Positions 1 to 8,755 of a stretch of 40,731 nt of DNA are shown one piece after another. The notes below the pieces were generated by a model. That model did no database searches. It had not been told where the DNA came from and saw only the letters and a list, made by a program, of their open reading frames with translations. The translations under genes were made by a program, and so were the position numbers. The stretch lies in the NCBI GenBank assembly GCA_026709065.1, contig JAPOTS010000076.1, forward strand, positions 1 through 40,731. Direction: 5' to 3'. Position 1 is the first letter of the stretch; every line of letters begins with the position of its first letter. The stretch is from Bacteroidota bacterium. Its GTDB lineage: Bacteria > Bacteroidota > Rhodothermia > Rhodothermales > Bin80.

Positions 1-1652
1 TTTGAAGATAAATGAAATATAAAATAAGTAAGGTTATTTTTTCGCCTGCCCTAAGAGCATACTGGAAAGGTAGCTGTTTGGTGTCCTTTGCTGGTTCTAA
101 AGCATTTGTAAGATATATTCGGGCGCGCTGATTGCTCTCAAAATTATATTCAGTTTCATAAAGTTTAAGACTGATTTTGAAGTGAGCAATCACATACGGA
201 GCCATGAGGAGCTCATACCCATATAACCTTGGTAGCAAGTGTTTCGATACATAGTTGCTCCATACAGAAATAAATCCCCCCCCCCCTAAAAAATTTGGAT
301 TTTTTATATTTTTCTTGTAAAGTTTTATGTATACGATCAATTACCTCTACCAAAAATGTCCCTGTGCCAGTGGCAGGATCAAGAATTTGCACAAAATGAG
401 TTTCAGGTGTAACTCCATCTGGAATGATTACATCCTTATTTCGCAGTGACACATCTCCCCAAGAACTTGTATCTGCTAATCCATCCTCCAAACCAAATTT
501 TTTCCGTAATAGAACATCAATTGACTCAACAATATACTTAACCACGGGAAGAGGAGTATAAAAAACACCCCGTTTGACCTTTTGCTCCTTATCATATTGT
601 GCCAGAAAATTTTCATAAAAATGGATCACTGGATCCTCACGAGGGTTTTTGTCTCCAAAGTCTCGAATCACTGGTTCCATATCTGTATTACTCAAAAAAT
701 CCTGAACTTCACTCACTCCCAACTCATCAAAGTCTAGCTCATGTCCAGTCTCATCAAGATTCATAAATAGCATCATCAACTCGTGGAGAAGAGGATTCGT
801 CCGCAAGCTGTTTGTTAATTCCAAGGCTGAGCTATCTTCCCTGCTTGTTATACGAGCCGACAATAATCCATAAGTGATGGTTTGAGCAACCATATCTGCA
901 AACTGTTGATTATCAAGATTATGAACTAATGTCTCCTGAAAACTCTTCATCAGGCGGGTGATATCACCAGATTCAGTTTCTATCTCCAATGCTGAAATGA
1001 TTCGTTCGCGAATTCTTCTTGCCAGCTCAGCTAACCTTTCAGAAAGCTCTTTGGAAGTACGAATAGCATGTTCATAATTAGTTGTGAATGCTTTTCTCCA
1101 CTGTTTACGCCAAGTATCATGATCTGAGTCCGAAGGCCATGCTAAGTATTGTGTCAACTGCTGATGAACATGCTTTAGATGCAGTTGAGTATTTCGCTCA
1201 TCCCAGTCAATGACCTTCAATTTTGATGCCCTTTTATTCTGAGCAGTGAAATGTGCAAATGTAATATGTCGCTGTCCAGATATTCCATAATTTGAAATAA
1301 ATAGTAAATCTTCCATTTTCCATTTTCGATCATCCGTACCGATAGTTCTGTTCTGTTTCTCAAGAAAGTGGTTCAGTATTCTCCTAAGTGCAATGATTGG
1401 TAATCGTTTAGGATCAAACTCAACAAAAATAATTCCCCAAGGCTGATTCACATGAAGAGGTCTCATACGTTTGATTGACTGGATTTTGGCAGCGTTCTTA
1501 GAATCAAGTCCTAAATCCTCGGAAGAATATTCAAAAAAAATGTCCTCAATATTTTCTGGTCTTACTGGCCAGTCCATTTCATCATGCAAATACGCTATGA
1601 GCTGTTCAAAATCCTGGATATTTACAAGTCGGGTATAGTTATTCTGATTCAT
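1..1652 (-). CDS. N6-adenine DNA methyltransferase subunit, frameshifted at a poly-G tract (phase-variable), 3' end outside window
   Basis: Translation from the ATG at 1652 gives a type ISP/type I-like adenine methyltransferase: an N-terminal domain with NQPWGIIFVEF (69-79), FADMVAQTITYGLL (251-264), RGVFYTP (361-367) and the SAM-binding motif I DPATGTGTFL (425-434). Frame 0 then crosses eleven G (plus strand 276-286), yields an unrelated tail and stops at 213. From the tract to base 1 a different frame is open and reads LLPRLYGYELLMAPYVIAHF, then RIYLTNALEP, both characteristic of ISP-family methyltransferases. Ten or 13 G would restore one continuous protein; as sequenced it is truncated and probably inactive. 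The catalytic NPPY motif is not seen before the window edge. It lies 44 bp behind the helicase gene, on the same strand. Specificity is unknown. Family assignment is from motifs, not a search. Confidence 0.85.
276..286 (-). repeat. Poly-G(11) homopolymer inside the methyltransferase gene (C11 on plus strand)
   Basis: Eleven consecutive C on the plus strand read as G on the coding strand, at codons 456-459 of the methyltransferase. The tract sits exactly where coding shifts from frame 0 to the frame carrying the rest of the domain. Long poly-G tracts slip during replication and are a known mechanism of phase variation in restriction-modification genes. A count of 10 or 13 puts the gene in frame; 11 or 12 puts it out. 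It is the longest mononucleotide run I noticed here. Confidence 0.9.
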
Positions 1653-1696
1653 TGGATTAAGATTAATTTAATTCCATCCAACAGGCCAATTCTACT

Positions 1697-4600
1697 TCAA
1701 ACACCAATCGGAGCATCAACCTTTTTGAGATAAGTATTCTTGATATGATTTTCTATCTTTGCACGAATTTCAATTAATGTCTTTTGTTCAATTATGCATT
1801 TTCGGGGAGTATTTACTTTGGAGCGAATCCTCTCAATTATTTCTTCTGGTTTATCAAGGATTGATTCACGATCTAAATCATAGAGGTACCATCGGGTAAT
1901 TCCCGACTCTTGTGTAAACTTGCCTTCTTTTATATCTAATGCTGGAAGTCTATAACAGAAAAAGACTGCCTCTCCAAACAGTGCTACTTGCTTCTTTCCA
2001 CTGAATACCGACCCCGGAAAATGGCTTAATCTATCCTCAAGTTCTGGATCTGATTGAAGTAATTTTTGATACTCCAAATGCATTTCCTCAATGGATGACA
2101 TTGTGCCCCTATACTTTGAATCAAAATCATTCCAAATCTTTAAATCTTTGTATTTGTCCTCAGGACGGAGTAGTGTGCCACCTTCAATTCCCAATGTTTC
2201 CGAAATGATCAAAGTCTTTTTCGTCACCGTTTTATATAAAGATAGAATTTGGTTTAGCTCATGGGGAGGTAAAAAATTCCAGAACATTACATTTCCCCGA
2301 GATGTTGCAGTATCTGGACGATCGTGAGTTAACCGCTCTTCAATTTCGGGATCCATTCTTCTGTCTACCCGACCGATCCGTTGCATCAAGCGAACAGGGT
2401 TCCAGTGTATGTCATAGTTAATGAGGCGGGAAGCATCCTGAAGGTTTAATCCCTCTGATAAAACATCAGTTGAAATCAGAACGCGTATTTCTTCTAAACC
2501 TTGATTTAGTAGTTCTGATTTACTTAAACCATTATAATAAGGAGAAAACTGATTGATAATATCTGCCCGATTTTTCTTGGTACCACTGTCTACCTGCCCA
2601 ACCCCAGTAATTCCAGATTGACTAAGTTGACTTTTCAGGTATCGCGCAGTGTCTGCAAACTCAGTAAAAATGAGAACCTTCTGCCCCTCTAACCCCTTTG
2701 ACCTAAGCAACCGAATCAGCTTCTGAAGCTTATCATCGTGTTTTGGTTGAAATTTTCGAGCCTCTTCAAGAAACCGTATGATCTGTTTCAGGTCAGAAAA
2801 GGTTTCTTCTATCATGCCGTCAACATCATACTCATTCCTATTGAGTTGCTCAACTTTTGCAAGTATTTCTTGAGGAATAATATCTTCATCTTCCTCCATC
2901 TCGGAGTGATCATGCCATATTTCCATTTGACGTCTGTTACCATATCCGAGAACTTCGCTATTTTCGATTTGCCAAGTATTGAGAGTTAACTTATGCAGTT
3001 CACTTTCACAATGGATTTTCAAAAATGCTAACAGCTTCTGTAGTAGACGGTAACATGAAATTTCAAATGCAACTACAGAACTCTCAAACCTTTTGAGAAA
3101 ATTTGTGCGAATCAAGCTTACGACCTGCTTCTGGCGGTTTTCGTCAAATGGATCAATCTCTTTATCAGGGCCAATATACCAAAAAAGTGGATAGTACATT
3201 GGAAGAGTAAACAAAGGATTTTTCTTTGCAAAGGCTTCATCAAGAATATCCAGCATTCTCCCATAGGTTTTACGGATAGAGTATTTAGCAACTTTTGGCC
3301 TATGCCTTTTTGGAAACATTGCCGCATCACCATACTGCCTCTTTTGACTTTCTTGAGCATACGCTCTACTGCGCTGAACGACCAGCTGTCTAAAAATTTC
3401 CTGTCCAGAAAGGATTTCCTGAGCCTCAGTCAAATGCTCCGCAACATCAACCATTTCTTGTTCAACTCGAGTACGCAATTCGTTCTCCATCCTACTGAAA
3501 TGATATTTCAAATTATTGATTCCTAAGGTGTTTGAGAAATAACTATGATCTTGCCCAGAAAACAACTCAATCATATGTCGGAAATCAACAATACCATTAT
3601 TGATTGGCGTCGCAGTAAGCATATAAACAATCTTTTTGCGTTTAGATCTGTCTATTAAGTCAAACAACTTGTAGTATCGTGAAGGATTTTTTTCAGTGTC
3701 TTCATCACCTCTACTACCTGGATTCCGAAAATAATGTGCTTCGTCAATGATCACCGCATCTGCTAATTCAGACAAGCGTTCAAAGCGTTGCGGAAAATCA
3801 CCTTTGCGGCTCAAATCTGTATGGCTAAATATCGCAAGATTACTAAAATCCTCACTCCCGCTAATTCCTCCGATATGACTGAGATATTTCTTTAACGCAG
3901 GTACCCATACGGCATCTTTCACTGCCTTCGGAGCAAACAATACGACGCGTTTGTTTTCGTGAACAGTTAAACGCTCAATAAGCATCAAGCCAACAAATGT
4001 CTTGCCCAGCCCAACTGCATCACAAAGAAATGCTCCCCCATGACGACTGCCAATTTTCATGAGTGCAGAGTAAGCTTCTTTCTGATACTGATCTAAAATT
4101 TTGAATATGTGGGACTTGGTTTCATCCCATTCGGATGCTGTCAACTCATGGCCCCGAAAAAATTCCTGTAACGCTTTTGCATAAACATCAAAGGGCTTGT
4201 ATTCGTAGGTGTGACGTTCAACCAACTTGACAACTGTACCAGTCACCTCAACCGCTTGCTCCCAATATTTTTCAAACCACTCTTGAAGTTGTTTTACTTC
4301 TTCATATTGTTCAATTTGAACATTCAGTTCAATATTTTCGGTTAACCCAGGCCGAGTAAAATTACTTGAACCCACCAAAGCATGTGCGCGAATGACTTTG
4401 GGACTTGGATGAGTGATATATGCCTTAGCATGAAATTTTTCCTTGTTATAGATCCGACACTCAATCCTACCCGTACTTAACGCTTCTAAGATTCCCTGTA
4501 CACCATTTAAGAATGGATTCTTGATTTTTTCTGCTTCCAATCTTCCCTCCAATTCGTCGGTTGCACGTTTTTCTACACCTTCCAGAATCAATTTCTTAGT

Positions 4601-4831
4601 TCGGTCAGTGGTTTCTGATCCCATGAGAATCCGAATCTTTTTGAGTTTTTGCCACTGGCCATCAAGGGCAATCAATGATCCAATCTCAAAGTAACCTGTT
4701 GCAATATCAAATGATTGTGCAAGATCACACCATTGATTGAGATAACTCTGTCCGTCCCATCCTTCAATGCTGTTGTCCACAATGAAAAGCCCGTATGGTT
4801 CAGGCATTGTTAACGATTTATTATTATCCAT
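1697..4831 (-). CDS. PLD-nuclease/SNF2-type helicase of a restriction or defence system
   Basis: A 1044-residue protein with two parts. Residues about 30-200 form a phospholipase-D-like domain with HAK at 134-136 and GSSNF at 154-158, the HxK...GSxN arrangement of PLD nucleases such as those linked to restriction helicases. Residues about 240-830 form an SF2/SNF2-like helicase: Walker A DAVGLGKT (271-278), DEAH (363-366), TATP (406-409), LIFTEF (720-725), STDVLSEGLNLQDA (787-800) and QRIGRVDRR (817-825). The C-terminal ~210 residues are unassigned. It precedes the methyltransferase in a likely two-gene operon. I infer an ATP-driven DNA translocase carrying its own nuclease, i.e. the restriction half of the system. 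I saw no disruption. The ATG at 4831 is followed by another at codon 9, so the start could be slightly later. Confidence 0.85.
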   Translation of the reverse strand: MDNNKSLTMPEPYGLFIVDNSIEGWDGQSYLNQWCDLAQSFDIATGYFEIGSLIALDGQWQKLKKIRILMGSETTDRTKKLILEGVEKRATDELEGRLEAEKIKNPFLNGVQGILEALSTGRIECRIYNKEKFHAKAYITHPSPKVIRAHALVGSSNFTRPGLTENIELNVQIEQYEEVKQLQEWFEKYWEQAVEVTGTVVKLVERHTYEYKPFDVYAKALQEFFRGHELTASEWDETKSHIFKILDQYQKEAYSALMKIGSRHGGAFLCDAVGLGKTFVGLMLIERLTVHENKRVVLFAPKAVKDAVWVPALKKYLSHIGGISGSEDFSNLAIFSHTDLSRKGDFPQRFERLSELADAVIIDEAHYFRNPGSRGDEDTEKNPSRYYKLFDLIDRSKRKKIVYMLTATPINNGIVDFRHMIELFSGQDHSYFSNTLGINNLKYHFSRMENELRTRVEQEMVDVAEHLTEAQEILSGQEIFRQLVVQRSRAYAQESQKRQYGDAAMFPKRHRPKVAKYSIRKTYGRMLDILDEAFAKKNPLFTLPMYYPLFWYIGPDKEIDPFDENRQKQVVSLIRTNFLKRFESSVVAFEISCYRLLQKLLAFLKIHCESELHKLTLNTWQIENSEVLGYGNRRQMEIWHDHSEMEEDEDIIPQEILAKVEQLNRNEYDVDGMIEETFSDLKQIIRFLEEARKFQPKHDDKLQKLIRLLRSKGLEGQKVLIFTEFADTARYLKSQLSQSGITGVGQVDSGTKKNRADIINQFSPYYNGLSKSELLNQGLEEIRVLISTDVLSEGLNLQDASRLINYDIHWNPVRLMQRIGRVDRRMDPEIEERLTHDRPDTATSRGNVMFWNFLPPHELNQILSLYKTVTKKTLIISETLGIEGGTLLRPEDKYKDLKIWNDFDSKYRGTMSSIEEMHLEYQKLLQSDPELEDRLSHFPGSVFSGKKQVALFGEAVFFCYRLPALDIKEGKFTQESGITRWYLYDLDRESILDKPEEIIERIRSKVNTPRKCIIEQKTLIEIRAKIENHIKNTYLKKVDAPIGV

Positions 4832-5171
4832 AGCAGGTTCTAGCTGTATCCTAATTTTGTAAGAAATTTAATTAAGATCAAAATACCCATTTGCAGAGTA
4901 TTTTACAAATATTTGATTTTTCTATACATATCCTGTATCCTCTCTTTCGGTTTTGCACACGTATTTGGTTCTTACAGGAACACTTTAATGATTTCTAAGT
5001 TAATCACTACACTGATAAACTGATCTGTACAACTGACTTTTTCGTGACCATAATCTATATAGAAATTCTCGTTTAGGTCATTGACATGGCTTGATGCTAA
5101 TTCTTTATTCAGATTCTATCAACCTGTAGCTTTTTCTTTTGCAACTATATACGATAATCCTATTTTCCTAA
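4832..5171. other. Intergenic region between the defence operon and ccmD
   Basis: About 340 AT-rich bases separate the divergent helicase and ccmD genes, and both promoters must lie here. I find no open frame resembling a gene and no trace of ccmA, ccmB or ccmC, which normally sit before ccmD. It therefore marks the right border of the left-edge island. No confident promoter box or direct repeat was identified. Confidence 0.5.
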
Positions 5172-5363
5172 ATGCCTTTACTGATCCAAAATGCTGGGTT
5201 TGAATCGTTAATGCTTAATAACGATAAGCTGATGGTTGTTCTTGCCGTCGTTCTAATAATTTGGATAGGAATCGTCGTCTTTATCTTCTTAACCGATCGT
5301 AAAGTAGAACGATTGGAATCCTCTGTTCAAAACCTGATTCGTAACGATAAAACTTCTGACTAA
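5172..5363 (+). CDS. ccmD: CcmD-family small membrane protein
   Basis: A 63-residue protein with one hydrophobic helix (about 20-41) followed by a charged stretch DRKVERLESSVQ. This size and layout match the CcmD-like proteins found before ccmE in Bacteroidota-group genomes, where CcmD tethers CcmE and CcmC at the membrane for haem loading in cytochrome c biogenesis. The ATG at 5172 is the only sensible start. ccmE follows after 14 bp, so the two are almost certainly co-transcribed. CcmD is poorly conserved, and the call rests mostly on topology and the neighbouring ccmE. Confidence 0.7.
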   Translation: MPLLIQNAGFESLMLNNDKLMVVLAVVLIIWIGIVVFIFLTDRKVERLESSVQNLIRNDKTSD

Positions 5364-5377
5364 TTGCCATCCATTTC

Positions 5378-5773
5378 ATGCGCAAACCTCGAACGATCTT
5401 TAGCTTGATTGCCCTAGCAGGGTTCACTTCTCTGCTCCTTTTCAATTTTGGAGAAAGAGTTAGCGGCTATATGCACTTTTCCGAAGCCGAAGCCTCAGGC
5501 TCATATGCTCATGTTGTTGGCTATTGGGTCCAACCTGAAACTGCCCATTACAATCCTGATGATAACCTTTTTATGTTTCACATGAAAGATGAGCAAGGAA
5601 CAATTCGTAAGGTTTATTATCACGATACAAAACCAGCCAGCTTTGAGAATGCTGAAAAATTAGTCGTGGAAGGATACTTGGATGGAGAGATTTTTGTGGC
5701 TGAACATATCCTGATGAAGTGCCCATCAAAATACAGTGACACAAATACATTACAACAGATTCCCCCATCTTAA
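5378..5773 (+). CDS. ccmE: Cytochrome c maturation protein CcmE, cysteine-type haem chaperone
   Basis: A 131-residue protein with an N-terminal membrane anchor (about 7-25) and a periplasmic OB-fold-like domain containing VVEGYLDGEIFVAEHILMKC. CcmE carries haem to CcmF for attachment to apocytochrome c. In the proteobacterial form the haem is bound covalently through a His in an HxxxY motif; here the corresponding site reads CPSKY, the CxxxY variant known from some archaea and non-proteobacterial lineages. The protein is a little shorter than enterobacterial CcmE. It follows ccmD by 14 bp. ccmA, ccmB, ccmC and ccmF are not in the window, so the pathway must be completed elsewhere or the operon has been split. 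Confidence 0.85.
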   Translation: MRKPRTIFSLIALAGFTSLLLFNFGERVSGYMHFSEAEASGSYAHVVGYWVQPETAHYNPDDNLFMFHMKDEQGTIRKVYYHDTKPASFENAEKLVVEGYLDGEIFVAEHILMKCPSKYSDTNTLQQIPPS

Positions 5774-5841
5774 AATTTCATTGCTACTGCCAAGCAATTA
5801 GGTTCAATAAATACTTTCTGAGTTCACAATACTTCCTCTCA

Positions 5842-5936
5842 CAACTGTCTTGCAGACTGCACAGTTGACAGCATTTTCAATAGCTGACAACCCAATTCAG
5901 TATTGATTGAAGGTGAGTTTTACACCTATCTGAACT
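5842..5936. terminator. Possible bidirectional hairpin terminator between convergent genes
   Basis: Between convergent ccmE and the VanZ-like gene there are two inverted repeats. CAACTGT (5842-5848) pairs with ACAGTTG (5861-5867). A nested one follows at about 5895-5936, where TTCAG and AGGTG pair with CACCT and CTGAA. Neither has a long T tail, so the termination role is inferred from position. Confidence 0.35.
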
Positions 5937-5958
5937 GATCTTGAGATTGCTTTTGAGG

Positions 5959-6504
5959 TTATGTTGATGGTCTTCTTGCCCATCTCAAGGAGCTATTAAA
6001 TGTGACGGCTAAGACAGCTGCTAGGATATCATACCATATGTCATGGATATCAAATACCCGATCAGATAATCCTATTTGGATGATTTCGTCAATGGTCCCT
6101 ATGACAGCTACCGCTCCAATAACTACAAGATTAATTAGAGGAATTTTCTTACCATGGATTGATCTTTCTATCAACGCTGCATGAATGACGAATGCCACGA
6201 TCCCATAAATAATTACATGAACCCGCTCCTCTGGGTGATCAATCTCAGAAATTACCAACCAGTATATGACAACCGTAACGATAGATACTAAGATCTCCTT
6301 GACTTTGGGTAATGATCTCAGCCCTTGTGTGACTACAAATACGAGAACCGATGTACTTACCAATACAAAAAGGATCAACCCCCATCCGAAGGATTCAATC
6401 AGTAGAAGCCAATCCCTAGCAATTGTTAAGGTAGAGTAGATCGTTAATACACATAGACATGCTATGACCCATAAACGTATTTCACGCTTTGACACAAATA
6501 TCAT
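5959..6504 (-). CDS. VanZ-like family membrane protein
   Basis: A 181-residue integral membrane protein with about five hydrophobic segments. The C-terminal half carries the VanZ-like signature: ERVHVIIYGIVAF, then GTIDEIIQIGLSDRVFDIHD followed by a final helix. VanZ relatives are named after a teicoplanin-resistance protein, but most members, probably including this one, have no established function. The ATG at 6504 fits. It is transcribed toward ccmE and preceded by a ~250 bp spacer after the rhomboid gene, so it may have its own promoter. Confidence 0.7.
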   Translation of the reverse strand: MIFVSKREIRLWVIACLCVLTIYSTLTIARDWLLLIESFGWGLILFVLVSTSVLVFVVTQGLRSLPKVKEILVSIVTVVIYWLVISEIDHPEERVHVIIYGIVAFVIHAALIERSIHGKKIPLINLVVIGAVAVIGTIDEIIQIGLSDRVFDIHDIWYDILAAVLAVTFNSSLRWARRPST

Positions 6505-6755
6505 CTAGTTGGTTAGCTAACAATTGTCTAATGACTCTTGGATCCAATGAGTAATCAGGAACTTTTGCCTTTACTATTGATCCAGAATTCAAATGCGTTT
6601 TCCCGTTATTGAGTTTATTATACGGTGGCAAAGGCCTGCCATTTGGTAGGGCATTCTGATTGTCTTAGCCATAGGATGAGAACTTATGAATGACAACATA
6701 ATTGGACATCAAAAGTAGTGAATTTCCATTCTCATTCAATAATGGCCCAAATGGA

Positions 6756-7358
6756 TTAGAAAATTTTACCGATAAACGAGGCAAACACATCGGGTTCCAA
6801 GATAATCGTCAATATCAATCCCCCAACTGCACCCCCTAAATGCGCCTCATGAGCAATTCCGAAGGAACGCTCAGTTCTCATCGCATAGATACTTCCGACC
6901 ACAAATAAAACTGCAAATAAGATTGCAGGAATAGGGATGACAGCGAAAATATAGATCAACTGAAACGGAGCAAATAGTACAAATGCAAACAGAACTCCGC
7001 TAATAGCCCCACTTGCTCCTACACAACTGTATGATGTATTGCCCCGCTTCAGAAAATACGTCAACGCATGTGATGATAACAAAGCACCCATATATAGAAT
7101 GAAGTATCTGGTGGATCCTAATTCCAATTCTAACAATGGCCCAAAAAAGTATAATGTGATCGCATTGAACAACAGGTGAGGCAAAGAAACATGCACGAAC
7201 CCAGCAGTAATGTATCGATAAGGCTCTTTGGGAATCTGTGTTGGGCTAAACGCTAAGCGATCAATCAACTGTTGATTCACAAATAATGTATACCCGCTGA
7301 CCAGTACGATGGAAATCAATAGCAGAGTCGTGATCGGAGTAGACAGTCCAATTAACAT
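6756..7358 (-). CDS. Rhomboid family intramembrane serine protease
   Basis: A 200-residue polytopic membrane protein with the full rhomboid catalytic set: HLLFN (His61 and Asn65), the nucleophile in GASG (Ser116) and HEAHLGG (catalytic His173). It cleaves transmembrane substrates within the bilayer; its targets cannot be read from sequence. The ATG at 7358 overlaps the purQ stop by one base (TGATG), which implies translational coupling. A TTG codon directly before it is an alternative start but less likely. Length and the roughly six helices are typical of small bacterial rhomboids. Confidence 0.88.
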   Translation of the reverse strand: MLIGLSTPITTLLLISIVLVSGYTLFVNQQLIDRLAFSPTQIPKEPYRYITAGFVHVSLPHLLFNAITLYFFGPLLELELGSTRYFILYMGALLSSHALTYFLKRGNTSYSCVGASGAISGVLFAFVLFAPFQLIYIFAVIPIPAILFAVLFVVGSIYAMRTERSFGIAHEAHLGGAVGGLILTIILEPDVFASFIGKIF

Positions 7359-8047
7359 CAAGATATTGAATTTATGAGGCTCTCAAAAATAATTCTCCCA
7401 TCAACACCCCCTAAAATTTCCTCTGCCGCACGTTCAGGATGAGGCATCATCCCAAGCACATTCCCCTGCCGATTAACAATGCCCGCGATATTATTCGCAG
7501 ATCCATTAGGGTTGGCATCCGAAGTCATTTCACCAGCCGATGTTGTATATCTAAAGACGACCTGTCCATTGCGCTCCAATTCTACCAGCTCAGGCGCTTC
7601 AATGAAATAATTACCTTCACCATGGGCGATCGGAAGTCGCATAATCTGCCCAAGCTCTACGGACCGTGTAAACGGAATATCTACATTATCAGCCCTTAAA
7701 TGAACCCATTTGCATGCAAACCGAACCGAAGAGTTACGAAGTAAAACCCCTGGCAAGAGACCACATTCGCACAGAATCTGAAACCCATTACATATCCCAA
7801 GCACTAAGCCCCCCTCCTCGGCAAAACGCTCAACCTCCGCCATAATAGCCGAAAAGCGTGCAATGGCCCCAGATCGCAGATAATCCCCATAGGAAAACCC
7901 TCCAGGAATTATCAGTAAATCAACCTCTGGCAAATGCTTTTCTTTATGCCAAATAAAGGTCGTTTCAAGATCAAACACATGCCTAGCTAAATGGTAGGCA
8001 TCATGGTCGCAGTTGGAACCTGGAAAAATAATGATGCCTACGCGCAT
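7358..8047 (-). CDS. purQ: Phosphoribosylformylglycinamidine synthase subunit PurQ (glutaminase)
   Basis: A 229-residue class I glutamine amidotransferase that supplies ammonia to PurL for conversion of FGAR to FGAM in purine biosynthesis. The N-terminus [17 protein letters not shown] is diagnostic of PurQ. The catalytic Cys86 lies in GICNGFQIL, and His202/Glu204 are in MMPHPERA. Its presence as a separate protein implies the small-PurL/PurS type complex, but neither purL nor purS is in the window. It lies 6 bp after yceI and overlaps the rhomboid gene by one base, so the three probably form one transcript. Confidence 0.95.
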   Translation of the reverse strand: MRVGIIIFPGSNCDHDAYHLARHVFDLETTFIWHKEKHLPEVDLLIIPGGFSYGDYLRSGAIARFSAIMAEVERFAEEGGLVLGICNGFQILCECGLLPGVLLRNSSVRFACKWVHLRADNVDIPFTRSVELGQIMRLPIAHGEGNYFIEAPELVELERNGQVVFRYTTSAGEMTSDANPNGSANNIAGIVNRQGNVLGMMPHPERAAEEILGGVDGRIIFESLINSIS

Positions 8048-8053
8048 GATGAC

Positions 8054-8641
8054 CTAGTCTTTAATCAATTCCAATTCAAGGGTGATCTCAACATTATGCC
8101 CCACAATGACACCTCCCGCCTCGGTCAGTTGATCCCACGATAAATTAAATTCTTTTCGATTAACGGTGGTGGTCGCCTCAAAGCCTGCACGCTCGGTATC
8201 TCTCATCATAGCAGTCCCTAAAAAATTTCCATCTAAGACAACCGATTGGGTCACATCCCTGATGGTTAAATCACCTTGAAGATGAAAATTCGTTCCGTCG
8301 ACCTTGGTTACACCTGTACTCGCAAACGTCATGGCTGGAAATTCCTCAGATCCAAAGAAATCATCTGACCGCAAATGACCATCACGACGTTCATTGCCCG
8401 TATCAACACTTGCAGTTTCAATGGTTGCGTTAACGGTAAGGGTGTTCAAATCGTCACCATCCATGGTGATATCAGCATCATAGGTTAAAAACTCTCCACG
8501 CACTTTTGAAATACCGAGATGGCGAACCTTAAACGAAATGCTTGAATGGGAATTATCAATAGACCACGATGACGGATCATCCGTCGTAAATGTAAATGCG
8601 GCTAAGATCATAGCCGCAACGAATAAAGAAAAAGATTTCAT
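8054..8641 (-). CDS. YceI family periplasmic lipid-binding protein
   Basis: A 195-residue protein with a signal peptide (hydrophobic 5-18) and the YceI lipocalin-like fold: WSIDNSHSSISFKVRHLG, then HLRSDDFFGSEEFPAMTF, FHLQGDLTIRDVTQSVVLD and FNLSWD. YceI proteins bind isoprenoid or other amphiphilic ligands in the periplasm; the ligand here is unknown. It is first in a minus-strand run with purQ and the rhomboid gene, and is divergent from the Bat operon across a 114 bp spacer that must hold both promoters. Confidence 0.9.
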   Translation of the reverse strand: MKSFSLFVAAMILAAFTFTTDDPSSWSIDNSHSSISFKVRHLGISKVRGEFLTYDADITMDGDDLNTLTVNATIETASVDTGNERRDGHLRSDDFFGSEEFPAMTFASTGVTKVDGTNFHLQGDLTIRDVTQSVVLDGNFLGTAMMRDTERAGFEATTTVNRKEFNLSWDQLTEAGGVIVGHNVEITLELELIKD

Positions 8642-8755
8642 GATTAATTGTAGTTGGTTAGATCAATGGAACTCAGTAATGGCGAATAGGATTCTTGAAT
8701 TTACGACTCAACATTTATTATACAAAATCGTTCCATACAAATTTTACACTCATAC

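Noticed and set aside
1-4831. DISARM or BREX assignment for the left-edge module
   Set aside because: A helicase, PLD domain and adenine methyltransferase suggested it, but no DUF1998 (drmB), drmA-type helicase, pglZ or brxC is visible, and the methyltransferase blocks match the ISP family better.
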